Below are positions 7,348-15,014 of a stretch of DNA of 43,737 nucleotides, piece by piece (the first letter of the stretch is position 1; every line of letters begins with the position of its first letter). The translations under genes were made by a program, and so were the position numbers. Below the pieces are notes generated by a model that was not told the DNA's origin, searched no databases, and saw nothing but the letters and a program-made list of their open reading frames with translations. Source of the DNA: CAYNCE01 sp964522515 (GTDB lineage: Bacteria; Patescibacteriota; Patescibacteriia; UBA2196). The stretch is taken from the NCBI GenBank assembly GCA_964522515.1, contig CAZFWC010000005.1:1-43737 (forward strand). Direction: 5' to 3'.

Positions 7348-8406
7348 CTAATTTCTCATTTTCACACTTTGAATTATTCCAATTGAAATCAAACTAATTA
7401 TTAAAAAACTCCCACCGTAACTTACAAAAGGCAACGGCAAACCTGTAACTGGTAAAATCCCAACACACATTCCAATATTTATTACTACTTGAACAAAAAA
7501 CATTGCGCTTAATCCAAAAATTAAAAATAATCCAAAATCATCTTTAATCCCACACATTATTTTAAATAATCTGTAAAAAAATATAAAATACAAAACAAAA
7601 ATAACAATTATTCCAACAAAACCAAGCTCTTCTGAAATAGAAGCGAAAATAAAATCAGCTTCTGAAATCGGCAAAAAATGCAATTGACTTTGTGTGCCCA
7701 AGCCCAAACCTCTGCCCCAAATTCCGCCAGAACCAACAGCAATCATTGATTGGTGCACATTGTAACCAGTTCCAAGAGGATCAATATCTGAATTTATAAA
7801 AGTTAAAATTCTATCTTGCTGATAATCAAGCAACAAAAACTGCCAACTAAAAATTGCTGTGATTAAAATAATTAAAAAGAAAATTAAAATATGTTTTTTC
7901 TTAACACCAGTTAAAATTAACATTAAAATCCAGATTGAAAAAATAACCGCCATTGAACCAAAATCAGGCTGAATTAAAATTAAAAGACAAACTGGTAAAA
8001 TAATAAAAAATGATTTTAACCAAAGCGACACCTGATATTTTTCATTAATCCATTTAGTAAAAGATCTGCTTAAAAAAATAATTACAAATAATTTTGCTAA
8101 TTCAACTGGCTGAAAACTAAAATTACCTAACACAAACCAGCCAGTTGTTCCTCCTAAAGTTTTTCCAAAAAATAAAACTAAAATTAATAAAATTATTGAA
8201 ACAAAATATAACCAAACTGACAAAAACTTCCACCAACGATAATCAAAAAAAGAAATCACAAACATTAAAATAATTCCTAAAACAGAAAAAATAATTTGCT
8301 TGTTTAATAAGTTAAAAGTTTTATCTTGACCCAAACCAAGACTGTACAAAGAAGACAAACTAAAACAAATTAAAAGAAAAACAGCTACTAAAAGTAGCCA
8401 ATCCAT
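7348..8406 (-). CDS. rodA: Rod-shape-determining SEDS protein RodA
   Basis: Peptidoglycan glycosyltransferase of the SEDS family (RodA/FtsW/SpoVE), an integral membrane protein working with a class B PBP. The 352 residues show about ten hydrophobic helices, the GTGYNVHQSMIAVGSGG loop, LHFLPISEADFIFA (typical of RodA) and a C-terminal PLPFVSYGGSFLI. The N-terminus starts directly with a helix, a little short compared with E. coli RodA. miaB follows 11 nt downstream. The unknown one-helix protein gene lies upstream across a 91-nt spacer with a hairpin repeat. Confidence 0.93.
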   Translation of the reverse strand: MDWLLLVAVFLLICFSLSSLYSLGLGQDKTFNLLNKQIIFSVLGIILMFVISFFDYRWWKFLSVWLYFVSIILLILVLFFGKTLGGTTGWFVLGNFSFQPVELAKLFVIIFLSRSFTKWINEKYQVSLWLKSFFIILPVCLLILIQPDFGSMAVIFSIWILMLILTGVKKKHILIFFLIILITAIFSWQFLLLDYQQDRILTFINSDIDPLGTGYNVHQSMIAVGSGGIWGRGLGLGTQSQLHFLPISEADFIFASISEELGFVGIIVIFVLYFIFFYRLFKIMCGIKDDFGLFLIFGLSAMFFVQVVINIGMCVGILPVTGLPLPFVSYGGSFLIISLISIGIIQSVKMRN

Positions 8407-8454
8407 TTTTTTAAATATATTTAAAAATTTTAAAATAAATTATTTTATTATTAA

Positions 8455-8491
8455 CTACCCCCAGCCCCTCCTTGAAAATGAGGGGAGGAAA
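8455..8491. repeat. C/G hairpin repeat of the CCCCTC-TTGAAAA-GAGGGG type
   Basis: CCCCTC (8465-8470) pairs with GAGGGG (8480-8485) around CTTGAAAAT. Related elements with the same TTGAAAA loop or its complement lie at 11189-11213 and 42964-42986, always outside genes. Confidence 0.65.
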
Positions 8492-8497
8492 TATAAA

Positions 8498-9370
8498 TTA
8501 TCTTTTTGTTTTAGCGCCGCGAATTAAATTAACTGGATTTTCTGTACTTAAAATATAATTGTTTTCATTAAAAATATCAATATCAGGAATAATTTCAATT
8601 TTTTTTGGATCTGTTAAAATATTATTCCAAACAGATGAAATTTTTCTTGTTTGATTTGAAATAAAATTTTGAGTGGTAACATAATTTACGCCAACCACAC
8701 GATTATTTTGATACAAAATAATTTGCCAACCTAATTGCCAAAAACTAAAATGACTTTTATTAATTGCGTCAAATTTAACTTGCGCAATTTTATTTTCTTG
8801 ATTAAATTCTTTATTTTCAATTATAAAATCTTGCAAAATCAAAATTCTGTCTTGATCAATATTTTTTACTCTGCTCCAATTAAAATCTTGAATTTTTACA
8901 TCAACTTGACTTAAAGCTGTTGCGGAATTATATGAAAATTTAAATAAATATTTATCTTGCTCAGGCAAAATAAAAGCTTCCTGCCAATCAGTTACAAAAC
9001 CATCAACAACAAAAGAATATTTAAAATTTTTACAATCCCAATTTGTGTTTGGATTATTTATTTTAGCAACTAAATCATATTTATTATTACTTATTTTGAC
9101 TTTATTAACTGAAATTATTTTTAAAGATATTGGTTTTTGTTGTTCGTGGTAAACAGACCAATTTATTGTATTTTCAACTAGCTCGGTTAAAGATTTGTTG
9201 TAATTTTTTGCGCTTGAAAAATAATTTACTAATTTAACACCGCTAATCCACCATAAAATTATATTTAATAAAATTAACAAAACTACAATCATTCGTTTAA
9301 AAACAATTTGATTATTTATAAAAAAATAAATGATTTTATAATAAATTTGTTTTGAGTTTTCTTTTTGCAT
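8498..9370 (-). CDS. Membrane-anchored protein of unknown function
   Basis: A 290-residue protein from the ATG at 9370. A GTG six codons earlier is possible. A single hydrophobic helix at about residues 25-45 (MIVVLLILLNIILWWISG) follows a short Lys-rich cytoplasmic tail. The rest is predicted extracellular and beta-rich, with alternating hydrophobics and paired repeats such as KYDLVAKINNPNTNWDCKNF and KIAQVKFDAINKSHFSFWQL, which look like two immunoglobulin-like or FxLYD-like units. I do not recognise the family. A -10-like TACAAT at 9393-9398 (minus) would give a leader of only about 16 nt. It lies upstream of rodA on the same strand, so an envelope role is plausible. Confidence 0.6.
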   Translation of the reverse strand: MQKENSKQIYYKIIYFFINNQIVFKRMIVVLLILLNIILWWISGVKLVNYFSSAKNYNKSLTELVENTINWSVYHEQQKPISLKIISVNKVKISNNKYDLVAKINNPNTNWDCKNFKYSFVVDGFVTDWQEAFILPEQDKYLFKFSYNSATALSQVDVKIQDFNWSRVKNIDQDRILILQDFIIENKEFNQENKIAQVKFDAINKSHFSFWQLGWQIILYQNNRVVGVNYVTTQNFISNQTRKISSVWNNILTDPKKIEIIPDIDIFNENNYILSTENPVNLIRGAKTKR

Positions 9371-9419
9371 AAAAATAAAGTTATTCACAGGTATTGTATC
9401 ATATTTTTTAAAAATGTGA

Positions 9420-9425
9420 TATAAT
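9420..9425 (+). promoter_or_regulatory. -10 element TATAAT upstream of the 9519 gene
   Basis: TATAAT preceded by TGTGA (an extended -10 arrangement). No convincing -35 at 17 nt. It would drive the small membrane protein at 9519. Confidence 0.45.
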
Positions 9426-9518
9426 TAAAAGACTTAAAACAAAAAACACTAGAAAACTACAAAATAAAAATCACTGTGTTTTTATGTTTAAATATTTTAG
9501 TGTTTTTAGTAAAAAATT

Positions 9519-9821
9519 ATGTTTGAAACATCAAAAGACATTTTATATTTAGTGATTGCTTTTTGTATTTTATGGTTCACAGCTTTTGTGTGCTGGTTAT
9601 TGTTTTATTTTATTTCAATAATTAGTAGTACGCGAAAAATTGTTAAAAGCGCACACGACAAACTTGAAAAAGTTGATGAAATAATTAATCTTGTTAAAGA
9701 TAAAGTTGGAAATTCTGCCACGCATTTAGCAATTCTTGTTGAAGGAGTTGGAAAATTAGTTGATTATTTTAAAACCAAAAAAACTAATTCAACAACAACC
9801 ACAAAACGCACGAAGAAGTAA
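9519..9821 (+). CDS. Small single-helix membrane protein, function unknown
   Basis: A 100-residue protein. Residues 10-35 form one strong hydrophobic helix (LVIAFCILWFTAFVCWLLFYF). It is followed by an amphipathic, coiled-coil-like segment (KIVKSAHDKLEKVDEIINLVKDKV) and a Lys/Thr-rich tail. The plan resembles small DUF948-like proteins, but I cannot assign it. It is a single-gene unit with its own -10 element and a good terminator at 9867. Confidence 0.7.
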   Translation: MFETSKDILYLVIAFCILWFTAFVCWLLFYFISIISSTRKIVKSAHDKLEKVDEIINLVKDKVGNSATHLAILVEGVGKLVDYFKTKKTNSTTTTKRTKK

Positions 9822-9866
9822 AACTTAAAATAACTAAATTAATATTTTAATTTTATTTAAATAAAA

Positions 9867-9897
9867 AACAGCCTTAAATTTTTAAGCTGTTTTTTTG
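9867..9897 (+). terminator. Rho-independent terminator
   Basis: AACAGC (9867-9872) pairs with GCTGTT (9886-9891), with an A/T inner stem and seven Ts after it. It ends the 9519 gene. Confidence 0.75.
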
Positions 9898-9957
9898 GTT
9901 TTTAATTTTATTTCCATTTTTTAATTTCTAAAAAAATATTTAGAAGTTGAAAAATAG

Positions 9958-10003
9958 AAATGAGAAGTGTCAATCTGTGTTTTGATTGAATCACTTCTCA
10001 TTT
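9958..10003 (-). terminator. Strong hairpin terminator of the 10026-10748 gene
   Basis: AAATGAGAAGTG (9958-9969) pairs perfectly with CACTTCTCATTT (9992-10003), with an inner CAATC/GATTG stem. On the minus strand it is followed by CTATTTTT. It ends the unknown gene read from 10748. Confidence 0.65.
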
Positions 10004-10025
10004 GGTTTTCGGGTCTTTTATTTAA

Positions 10026-10748
10026 TTAATATTGCCTTTTACTTTTTGGTCCTTCTGGCCAATCAATACTCCAAACTTCTGCAGTAAGACCTGCTTCTCG
10101 TAAAAGGTCAACCAACCTTTTTGCGGGTTTTAATTCGTCTGACCAGCAAGGATATACTTTTATTTTTTTCACCCTGTATGGATATTTGGGTGAAAAAACA
10201 TTTGGAAATGAATCAAGTTCCTTCCAGCTAAATTCTTCACCATCAATTTCCACAGTACAAGCAGGATATCTATGAAAGAAAATTTGAACTGGATTCATGT
10301 GCCCCATTCCCCAATCTTCTATGAATAAATAGATATCAAATTTGGGATTTAATTTATAGATGACACAATTGTGCCATTTTATAAATTGTCCACTTTGAAC
10401 AAATCCACTGCGTTGATTGTGTTTACCTTTTTTATAAATTACGATGAATTTTATTTTTTTAGCAACATTATGTCTTAATATCGCCTCAATTATCAATTCA
10501 CCGTCTTGGAGATTTTTTTGACTAGGATCAAACTTCCATTCTTTCCTGTTGACAGCATTGGATATAATTTCACCATCTTCCAATACTAAATCAACTTGTT
10601 CCTCCTCTTCCAGATAGAAGTAATCTTTCTGGAAAAATTTTTTTGGAACATACTGGGCGAGAATCCCGTCCATTTTTTTGATCTCAATATCTCCACAACT
10701 TTCCCTAATAAAAGGGAACTCTTTTGAAAAATTTTTTCTTTTTTCCAT
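10026..10748 (-). CDS. Unknown protein, relatively GC-rich gene with complex leader
   Basis: A 240-residue soluble-looking protein with no membrane segment, rich in Trp, Tyr, Phe and charged residues. Segments include FLEEEEQ-like acid runs, FIEDWGMGHMNPVQIFFHRY, EIDGEEFSWKELDSFP and a C-terminal VDLLREAGLTAEVWSIDWP. I do not recognise a family. The start ATG (10746-10748) is chosen because AGGAG lies 7 nt upstream. An in-frame ATG 8 codons earlier would include the ribosome site. The gene is visibly less A/T-biased than its neighbours (24 of 60 bases are G/C in 10261-10320), which suggests transfer or high expression. It has its own promoter, leader and terminator. Confidence 0.65.
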   Translation of the reverse strand: MEKRKNFSKEFPFIRESCGDIEIKKMDGILAQYVPKKFFQKDYFYLEEEEQVDLVLEDGEIISNAVNRKEWKFDPSQKNLQDGELIIEAILRHNVAKKIKFIVIYKKGKHNQRSGFVQSGQFIKWHNCVIYKLNPKFDIYLFIEDWGMGHMNPVQIFFHRYPACTVEIDGEEFSWKELDSFPNVFSPKYPYRVKKIKVYPCWSDELKPAKRLVDLLREAGLTAEVWSIDWPEGPKSKRQY

Positions 10749-10852
10749 GGTAAATCTCCTTTCATTTACCATTCCAGGTCACCGACCTGTCCGCCCTCAA
10801 GGGTTAGCGGAAAACCCATTGTTTTTTTAAAGAACTTCCTTCCTTTTTTAAC
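10749..10852 (-). promoter_or_regulatory. Structured leader with Shine-Dalgarno in a hairpin loop
   Basis: On the minus strand, in order: TCCGC/GCGGA hairpin, then CAGGTC/GACCTG with a GGT loop, then GGTAAAT/ATTTACC (10749-10770) whose 8-nt loop GAAAGGAG holds the ribosome site, directly before the ATG. Three stacked hairpins in a leader of about 105 nt suggest control of translation or mRNA stability. Confidence 0.6.
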
Positions 10853-10859
10853 TATTTTT

Positions 10860-10888
10860 AGTATAACACACATCAAAATAATTGTCAA
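10860..10888 (-). promoter_or_regulatory. Near-consensus sigma70 promoter
   Basis: On the minus strand TTGACA (10888-10883), a 17-nt spacer, then TATACT (10865-10860). It is the best promoter match in the window and points at the 10748 gene. Confidence 0.85.
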
Positions 10889-11041
10889 GTGGAAAACTTA
10901 ATTTATTAATATTTACCCTAATATTAGACAAAACACAATAAATTTAATTATTTAAAATTAATTATTTGTGATTATTATTTTAAAAAATATAAAAAGTATT
11001 TTATACTTATCCACAGGTTTAAAAATACTATTTTAAACAAA

Positions 11042-11079
11042 AAATGGTTGGCTCCATCCCTCTTGGGTGGAGCCATTTT
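11042..11079. repeat. Hairpin element upstream of dnaE, copy 2 of 2
   Basis: TGGCTCCA (11049-11056) / TGGAGCCA (11068-11075) with inner stem CCC/GGG and a TCTT loop (plus strand). It has the same flanks as copy 1 (641-678). The middle base pair differs on both arms, so the structure is kept. No gene starts directly after this copy on the minus strand. Confidence 0.7.
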
Positions 11080-11113
11080 GTTCAGACTAAAAAATTTTGA
11101 ACAAATAAAAAAT

Positions 11114-11142
11114 TTGTCAAGCGCTTGGTGTTTTGGTAAGAT
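11114..11142 (+). promoter_or_regulatory. dnaE promoter
   Basis: TTGTCA (11114-11119), 17-nt spacer, TAAGAT (11137-11142). Start would be near 11149, giving a leader of about 80 nt with two hairpins. Confidence 0.65.
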
Positions 11143-11161
11143 AAAAATATTAACCCCCTCG

Positions 11162-11213
11162 TTAAAACTTGCCACTGGCAACTTTTAACTCTCCCCCTTG
11201 AAAAGGGGGAGAG
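11162..11213 (+). promoter_or_regulatory. Two hairpins in the dnaE leader
   Basis: Hairpin one: TTAAAACTTGCC with GGCAACTTTTAA (11162-11188; one C-C mismatch, ACT loop). Hairpin two: CTCTCCCCC with GGGGGAGAG (11189-11213; loop TTGAAAA), of the same type as 8465-8485 and 42964-42986. There is no good Shine-Dalgarno next to the ATG at 11230. The GGGGGAGAG arm is 16 nt away. Confidence 0.5.
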
Positions 11214-11229
11214 ACTTTAAAAATCTTTT

Positions 11230-14200
11230 ATGTTCATTCATCTCCACAATCATTCCCATTATTCCTTACTTGACGGTTTGCCTAAAATTGACGACTACAT
11301 TAATAAAGCTTTGGAATACAAAATGCCTGCTTTAGGTTTAACTGACCACGGAACAATGTACGGTTGTATTGAATTTTATCAAAAATGCAAAGACGCTGGA
11401 ATCAAACCAATTATTGGCTGCGAAATGTATCTTGCTCCGCGGGACCTTCATTTGAAACATTTTAATATTGACAACAAACCATTTCATTTGGTTTTATTTG
11501 CGAAAAATAATATAGGTTACAAAAATTTATTGTATTTAACAACAGTTGCGCATCTTGATGGTTTTTATTACAAACCAAGAATTGATAAAAAAATATTAAA
11601 ACAACATTCAGAAGGATTAATCGCAACTTCTGCTTGTATGGCTGGTGAAATTCCGCGCGCTTTAAAAAATAAAAGCTTTGATGATGCAGTAAAAATCACT
11701 AAAGAATATCAAGATATTTTTAGCAAAGAAAATTTTTATTTAGAATTAGAATATCTTGGAAATAATAAAGAACAAATTGAAACAAATGAAAAAATAATTA
11801 AACTTGCTAAAAAAATAAAAGCTCCTTTAACTGCATCGCGCGACACACATTATATTAACCCAGAAGATAAAATAGCACAGGATGTTTTGGTTTGCATTAA
11901 TACTGGAAAAGTTTTAACTGACAAAAATAGATTAACAATGACTAATTTTGATTTAAATTTTTTGCATCCAAAATTAATGGAAGAATATTTTAAAAATATT
12001 GCGCCTGAAGTTGTAAAAAATACAGAAAAAATCGCCGGCGAATGTAATGTGAATTTGGATTTAGGCGAGTGGTATTTTCCAAAATTTGAATTGCCAAACA
12101 ACATAACTCCTGAACAAGAATTAAAAACAATTTCTAGACAAGGTTTAAAAAACAAATTTCCAAACGCTGATGAAAAAATTAAAAAGCGTTTAGAATATGA
12201 ATTAGATGTGATTTGCAAAAAAGGTTACGCTTCGTATTTTTTAATTGTGGCTGATTTAATTAATTTCGCCAGAAAAAATAAAATTCCAACAACTACCAGA
12301 GGCTCAGCTGCTGGTTCGCTTGTTGGACACACAATAGATATTATTCCAATTAATCCGCTTTATTTTGAATTACCTTTTGAAAGATTTTTAAATCCTTATC
12401 GCGTTTCCGCGCCTGATATTGATATGGATTTTGCTGACAACCAACGCGATGAAATTTTAAAATACGCGCGAGAAAAATACGGACACAAAAAAGTCGCAAA
12501 CATTTGCACTTTTGGAACAATGGCGGCAAAAGGTTCTGTGCGAGATGTAACGCGAGTTCTTAATTTACCTTATTCACTTGGTGACAAAATTTCAAAAATG
12601 ATTCCACTTGGAATTCAAGGTGTTCCAATGACAATTAATAAAGCGTTGTTAGAAGTTAAAGAATTAAAACAAATTTACAACACTGACAGCAACGCAAAAA
12701 AAATAATTGATTTAGCAAAAAAAGTTGAAGGTTGCGCCAGACACATTTCAGTGCACGCGGCTGGCGTTGTAATTTCTCCAACAATTTTAACTGACTTTAC
12801 TCCTTTGCAAAAAGCTCCTGCTGGACAAAAAGAAATTATTACTCAATACGAAATGCATTCTTGCGAAGCTGTTGGATTAATTAAATTTGATTTTTTAGGA
12901 ATTAGAAATTTATCAATTTTAGGCGACGCTGTAAAATTAATTAAAAAAACAAAAAATATTGAAATTGATCTTGATAATCTGTTGCTTGATGATTTAAAAA
13001 CTTTTAAATTTATTTCGCAAGGAAACACTTTTGGAATGTTTCAACTTGGTGGTTCTGGAATGACAAAATGGTTAACTGAATTAAAACCAACAAAAATTAA
13101 AGAGCTGGCTGCGATGATTGCGTTGTTTCGTCCAGGTCCAATGGATTCAATTCCGGAATATATTGCACACAAGCAAGGAAAAAAACCAATTAAATATTTA
13201 GATCCAAAATTTGAATCAATTTTAAAAGATACTTACGGCGTAATTACTTATCAAGATGATGTGATGTTAATTGCAATTGAATTTGCTGGTTACACTTGGG
13301 AAACTGTTGATAAATTTCGCAAAGCAATGGGGAAAAAAATTCCTGAATTAATGGCTCAGCAAGAAAAAGATTTAGTTGAAGGTTGTCAAAAACACAGTGG
13401 CTGGTCAAAAGAAAAAGCAGAAACTTTATGGAAATTATTTGATCCATTTAAAGGTTATGGTTTTGGCCGCGCGCACGCAGCATCTTATTCAATGATTGCG
13501 TATCAAACAGCTTATTTAAAAACTCATTTTACTGCTGAATTTATGACTGCTGTGATGACAGCAGAAGCGCAAAATACAGATAAACTAGTTGAAGCGGTTC
13601 AAGACTGCAAAAAATTAAAAATTAAAGTTTTACCGCCTGATGTAAATTATTCTCGCCCAGATTTTACATATATTTCTGAAAATGAAATTCGTTTTGGATT
13701 GCTGGCAATTAAAAATTTAGGTAGCGACATCGCAAATGTAATTATTTCTGAACGCAAAGCAAATGGATCTTTTAAAACTTTAGCAGAATTTTTAACGCGA
13801 GTTGAAAGTAAAAATTTAAACAAAAAATCACTTGACGCTTTAATTAAATCAGGAGCAATGGATTTTTTTAACGAGAGAAATCAAATGTTGGAAAATATGG
13901 ATCAAATGATTAATTTTATTCGTTACAAAAATAAACAAAAAAAAACCAACCAAGCTTCACTTTTTAGTGTTTTATCAAAAGATAATTCTGAGCCAGTTCC
14001 TGAATTAAATTTAGCTCCAGCAAATCCAATTGACAGTAAAACAAAACTTGCTTGGGAAAAAGAATTGCTAGGTTTATATGTTTCTGGTCACCCTTTTGCT
14101 GAAATGCAAAAAAATGTTAATCCTTATATTACTTGTTCTTGCGCGGAAGTTAATCAGTTAAATGATAATGATGATAATTTTAAAATCGCTGGAATAATTA

Positions 14201-14886
14201 CAAAAATACATAAAATTTTAACTAAAAAAAATCAACTAATGATTTTTGCAACTATTTCTGATCTTTCTGCTGATGTTGAGGTTTTGGTTTTTCCAAAGAT
14301 TTTAGAAAGAACACCAGAAATTTGGCAAGAAGATAAACACATTTTTGTTGTTGGTAAAAAATCAGATCGAGATGAAAAAGCAAAAATTATTGTTGATTTA
14401 GTTTATGAAATTAATAAAAAAAATATTCAAAAAATTATAAGCCAAGTTGAGCAAGATACTGGAAAAATTAAAAAAAGATTTAATAATTATCAAAATCAAA
14501 AATTAGAAACTAAAAATCACTCCGATTTGGTGGGCAGGCAGGAATTAAATAATATTAATTATTTTAATAATCAATCACTAAAAAATAATAATCAATTAAA
14601 AAATAACAATTTAAATACAAAATCTAACTTAATTAAAAATAATTTAAATCAAAATATTTCCAGCATTTATATTCAACTTCCTAAATATTTTAATTCTGAA
14701 ATTCATCTTCAATTAAAAAATATTTTTGAACAATTTATTGGTGAAACAAAAGTTTTTTTAACAATTCAACAATCTGGAACTCTCCGCAAAATCCAAACTG
14801 ATTTTACAATTCAATATGATGAAATGTTTAAAATTAAAATTGAGGAAATTGTTGGGGAAGGTGGAGTAAAAACTTGTCAAGATTAA
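11230..14886 (+). CDS. dnaE: DNA polymerase III alpha subunit
   Basis: Replicative polymerase of the C family. The 1218 residues show the N-terminal PHP domain (FIHLHNHSHYSLLDG, GLTDHGTMYG), the catalytic carboxylates in APDIDMDFADNQRDE, the TTRGSAAGSLVGH palm segment, GYGFGRAHAASYSMIAYQTA, a helix-hairpin-helix region and an OB domain (FKIAGIITKIHKIL). Between about residues 1080 and 1140 there is an Asn/Lys-rich low-complexity linker that includes LVGRQ, apparently a remnant of the GC-rich repeat (14528-14542), before a short C-terminal domain. The first PHP residues keep the metal-binding His pattern, but I did not check all nine ligands. It has its own promoter upstream. Confidence 0.96.
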   Translation: MFIHLHNHSHYSLLDGLPKIDDYINKALEYKMPALGLTDHGTMYGCIEFYQKCKDAGIKPIIGCEMYLAPRDLHLKHFNIDNKPFHLVLFAKNNIGYKNLLYLTTVAHLDGFYYKPRIDKKILKQHSEGLIATSACMAGEIPRALKNKSFDDAVKITKEYQDIFSKENFYLELEYLGNNKEQIETNEKIIKLAKKIKAPLTASRDTHYINPEDKIAQDVLVCINTGKVLTDKNRLTMTNFDLNFLHPKLMEEYFKNIAPEVVKNTEKIAGECNVNLDLGEWYFPKFELPNNITPEQELKTISRQGLKNKFPNADEKIKKRLEYELDVICKKGYASYFLIVADLINFARKNKIPTTTRGSAAGSLVGHTIDIIPINPLYFELPFERFLNPYRVSAPDIDMDFADNQRDEILKYAREKYGHKKVANICTFGTMAAKGSVRDVTRVLNLPYSLGDKISKMIPLGIQGVPMTINKALLEVKELKQIYNTDSNAKKIIDLAKKVEGCARHISVHAAGVVISPTILTDFTPLQKAPAGQKEIITQYEMHSCEAVGLIKFDFLGIRNLSILGDAVKLIKKTKNIEIDLDNLLLDDLKTFKFISQGNTFGMFQLGGSGMTKWLTELKPTKIKELAAMIALFRPGPMDSIPEYIAHKQGKKPIKYLDPKFESILKDTYGVITYQDDVMLIAIEFAGYTWETVDKFRKAMGKKIPELMAQQEKDLVEGCQKHSGWSKEKAETLWKLFDPFKGYGFGRAHAASYSMIAYQTAYLKTHFTAEFMTAVMTAEAQNTDKLVEAVQDCKKLKIKVLPPDVNYSRPDFTYISENEIRFGLLAIKNLGSDIANVIISERKANGSFKTLAEFLTRVESKNLNKKSLDALIKSGAMDFFNERNQMLENMDQMINFIRYKNKQKKTNQASLFSVLSKDNSEPVPELNLAPANPIDSKTKLAWEKELLGLYVSGHPFAEMQKNVNPYITCSCAEVNQLNDNDDNFKIAGIITKIHKILTKKNQLMIFATISDLSADVEVLVFPKILERTPEIWQEDKHIFVVGKKSDRDEKAKIIVDLVYEINKKNIQKIISQVEQDTGKIKKRFNNYQNQKLETKNHSDLVGRQELNNINYFNNQSLKNNNQLKNNNLNTKSNLIKNNLNQNISSIYIQLPKYFNSEIHLQLKNIFEQFIGETKVFLTIQQSGTLRKIQTDFTIQYDEMFKIKIEEIVGEGGVKTCQD

Positions 14887-14902
14887 AAAAATAAGCTAAG
14901 AT
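14874..14902 (+). promoter_or_regulatory. Promoter overlapping the dnaE stop
   Basis: TTGTCA (14874-14879), 17-nt spacer, TAAGAT (14897-14902). It is identical in both hexamers and spacing to the dnaE promoter and would drive the gene at 15015. Confidence 0.55.
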
Positions 14903-15014
14903 AAAAACATAATTAAACCTAAAATTTAAAAACTAAAAATAAAAAATATTTTGAATTTTAATATTTAAATTTATTTTGGATTTAGAATTTAGAATTTTGG
15001 ACTTTAAAAACTTT

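Larger units (their letters stand above)
10889..11229. other. Intergenic region between the divergent 10748 gene and dnaE
   Basis: 341 nt without a supported gene. It holds a very A/T-rich stretch to about 11006, one TTATCCACA site at 11007-11015, the second copy of the secA-type hairpin (11042-11079), the dnaE promoter (11114-11142) and two leader hairpins (11162-11213). Confidence 0.7.

Noticed and set aside
11007..11015. TTATCCACA (DnaA-box consensus) upstream of dnaE as a sign of an origin
   Set aside because: It is alone. Other single boxes occur at 21303-21311 and, in variant form, at 9381-9389. There is no cluster, no dnaA/dnaN context and no AT-rich unwinding repeat array.
10975..11181. 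68-codon minus-strand ORF upstream of dnaE
   Set aside because: It is read through the hairpin element and A/T-rich sequence and has no conserved-looking content. The plus-strand promoter and leader occupy the same region.
14976..15014. TTG start adding 13 residues to the 15015 gene
   Set aside because: No ribosome site, and the added residues come from a repetitive TTTAGAATTTAGAATTTTGG run. ATG at 15015 leads directly into the anchor region.
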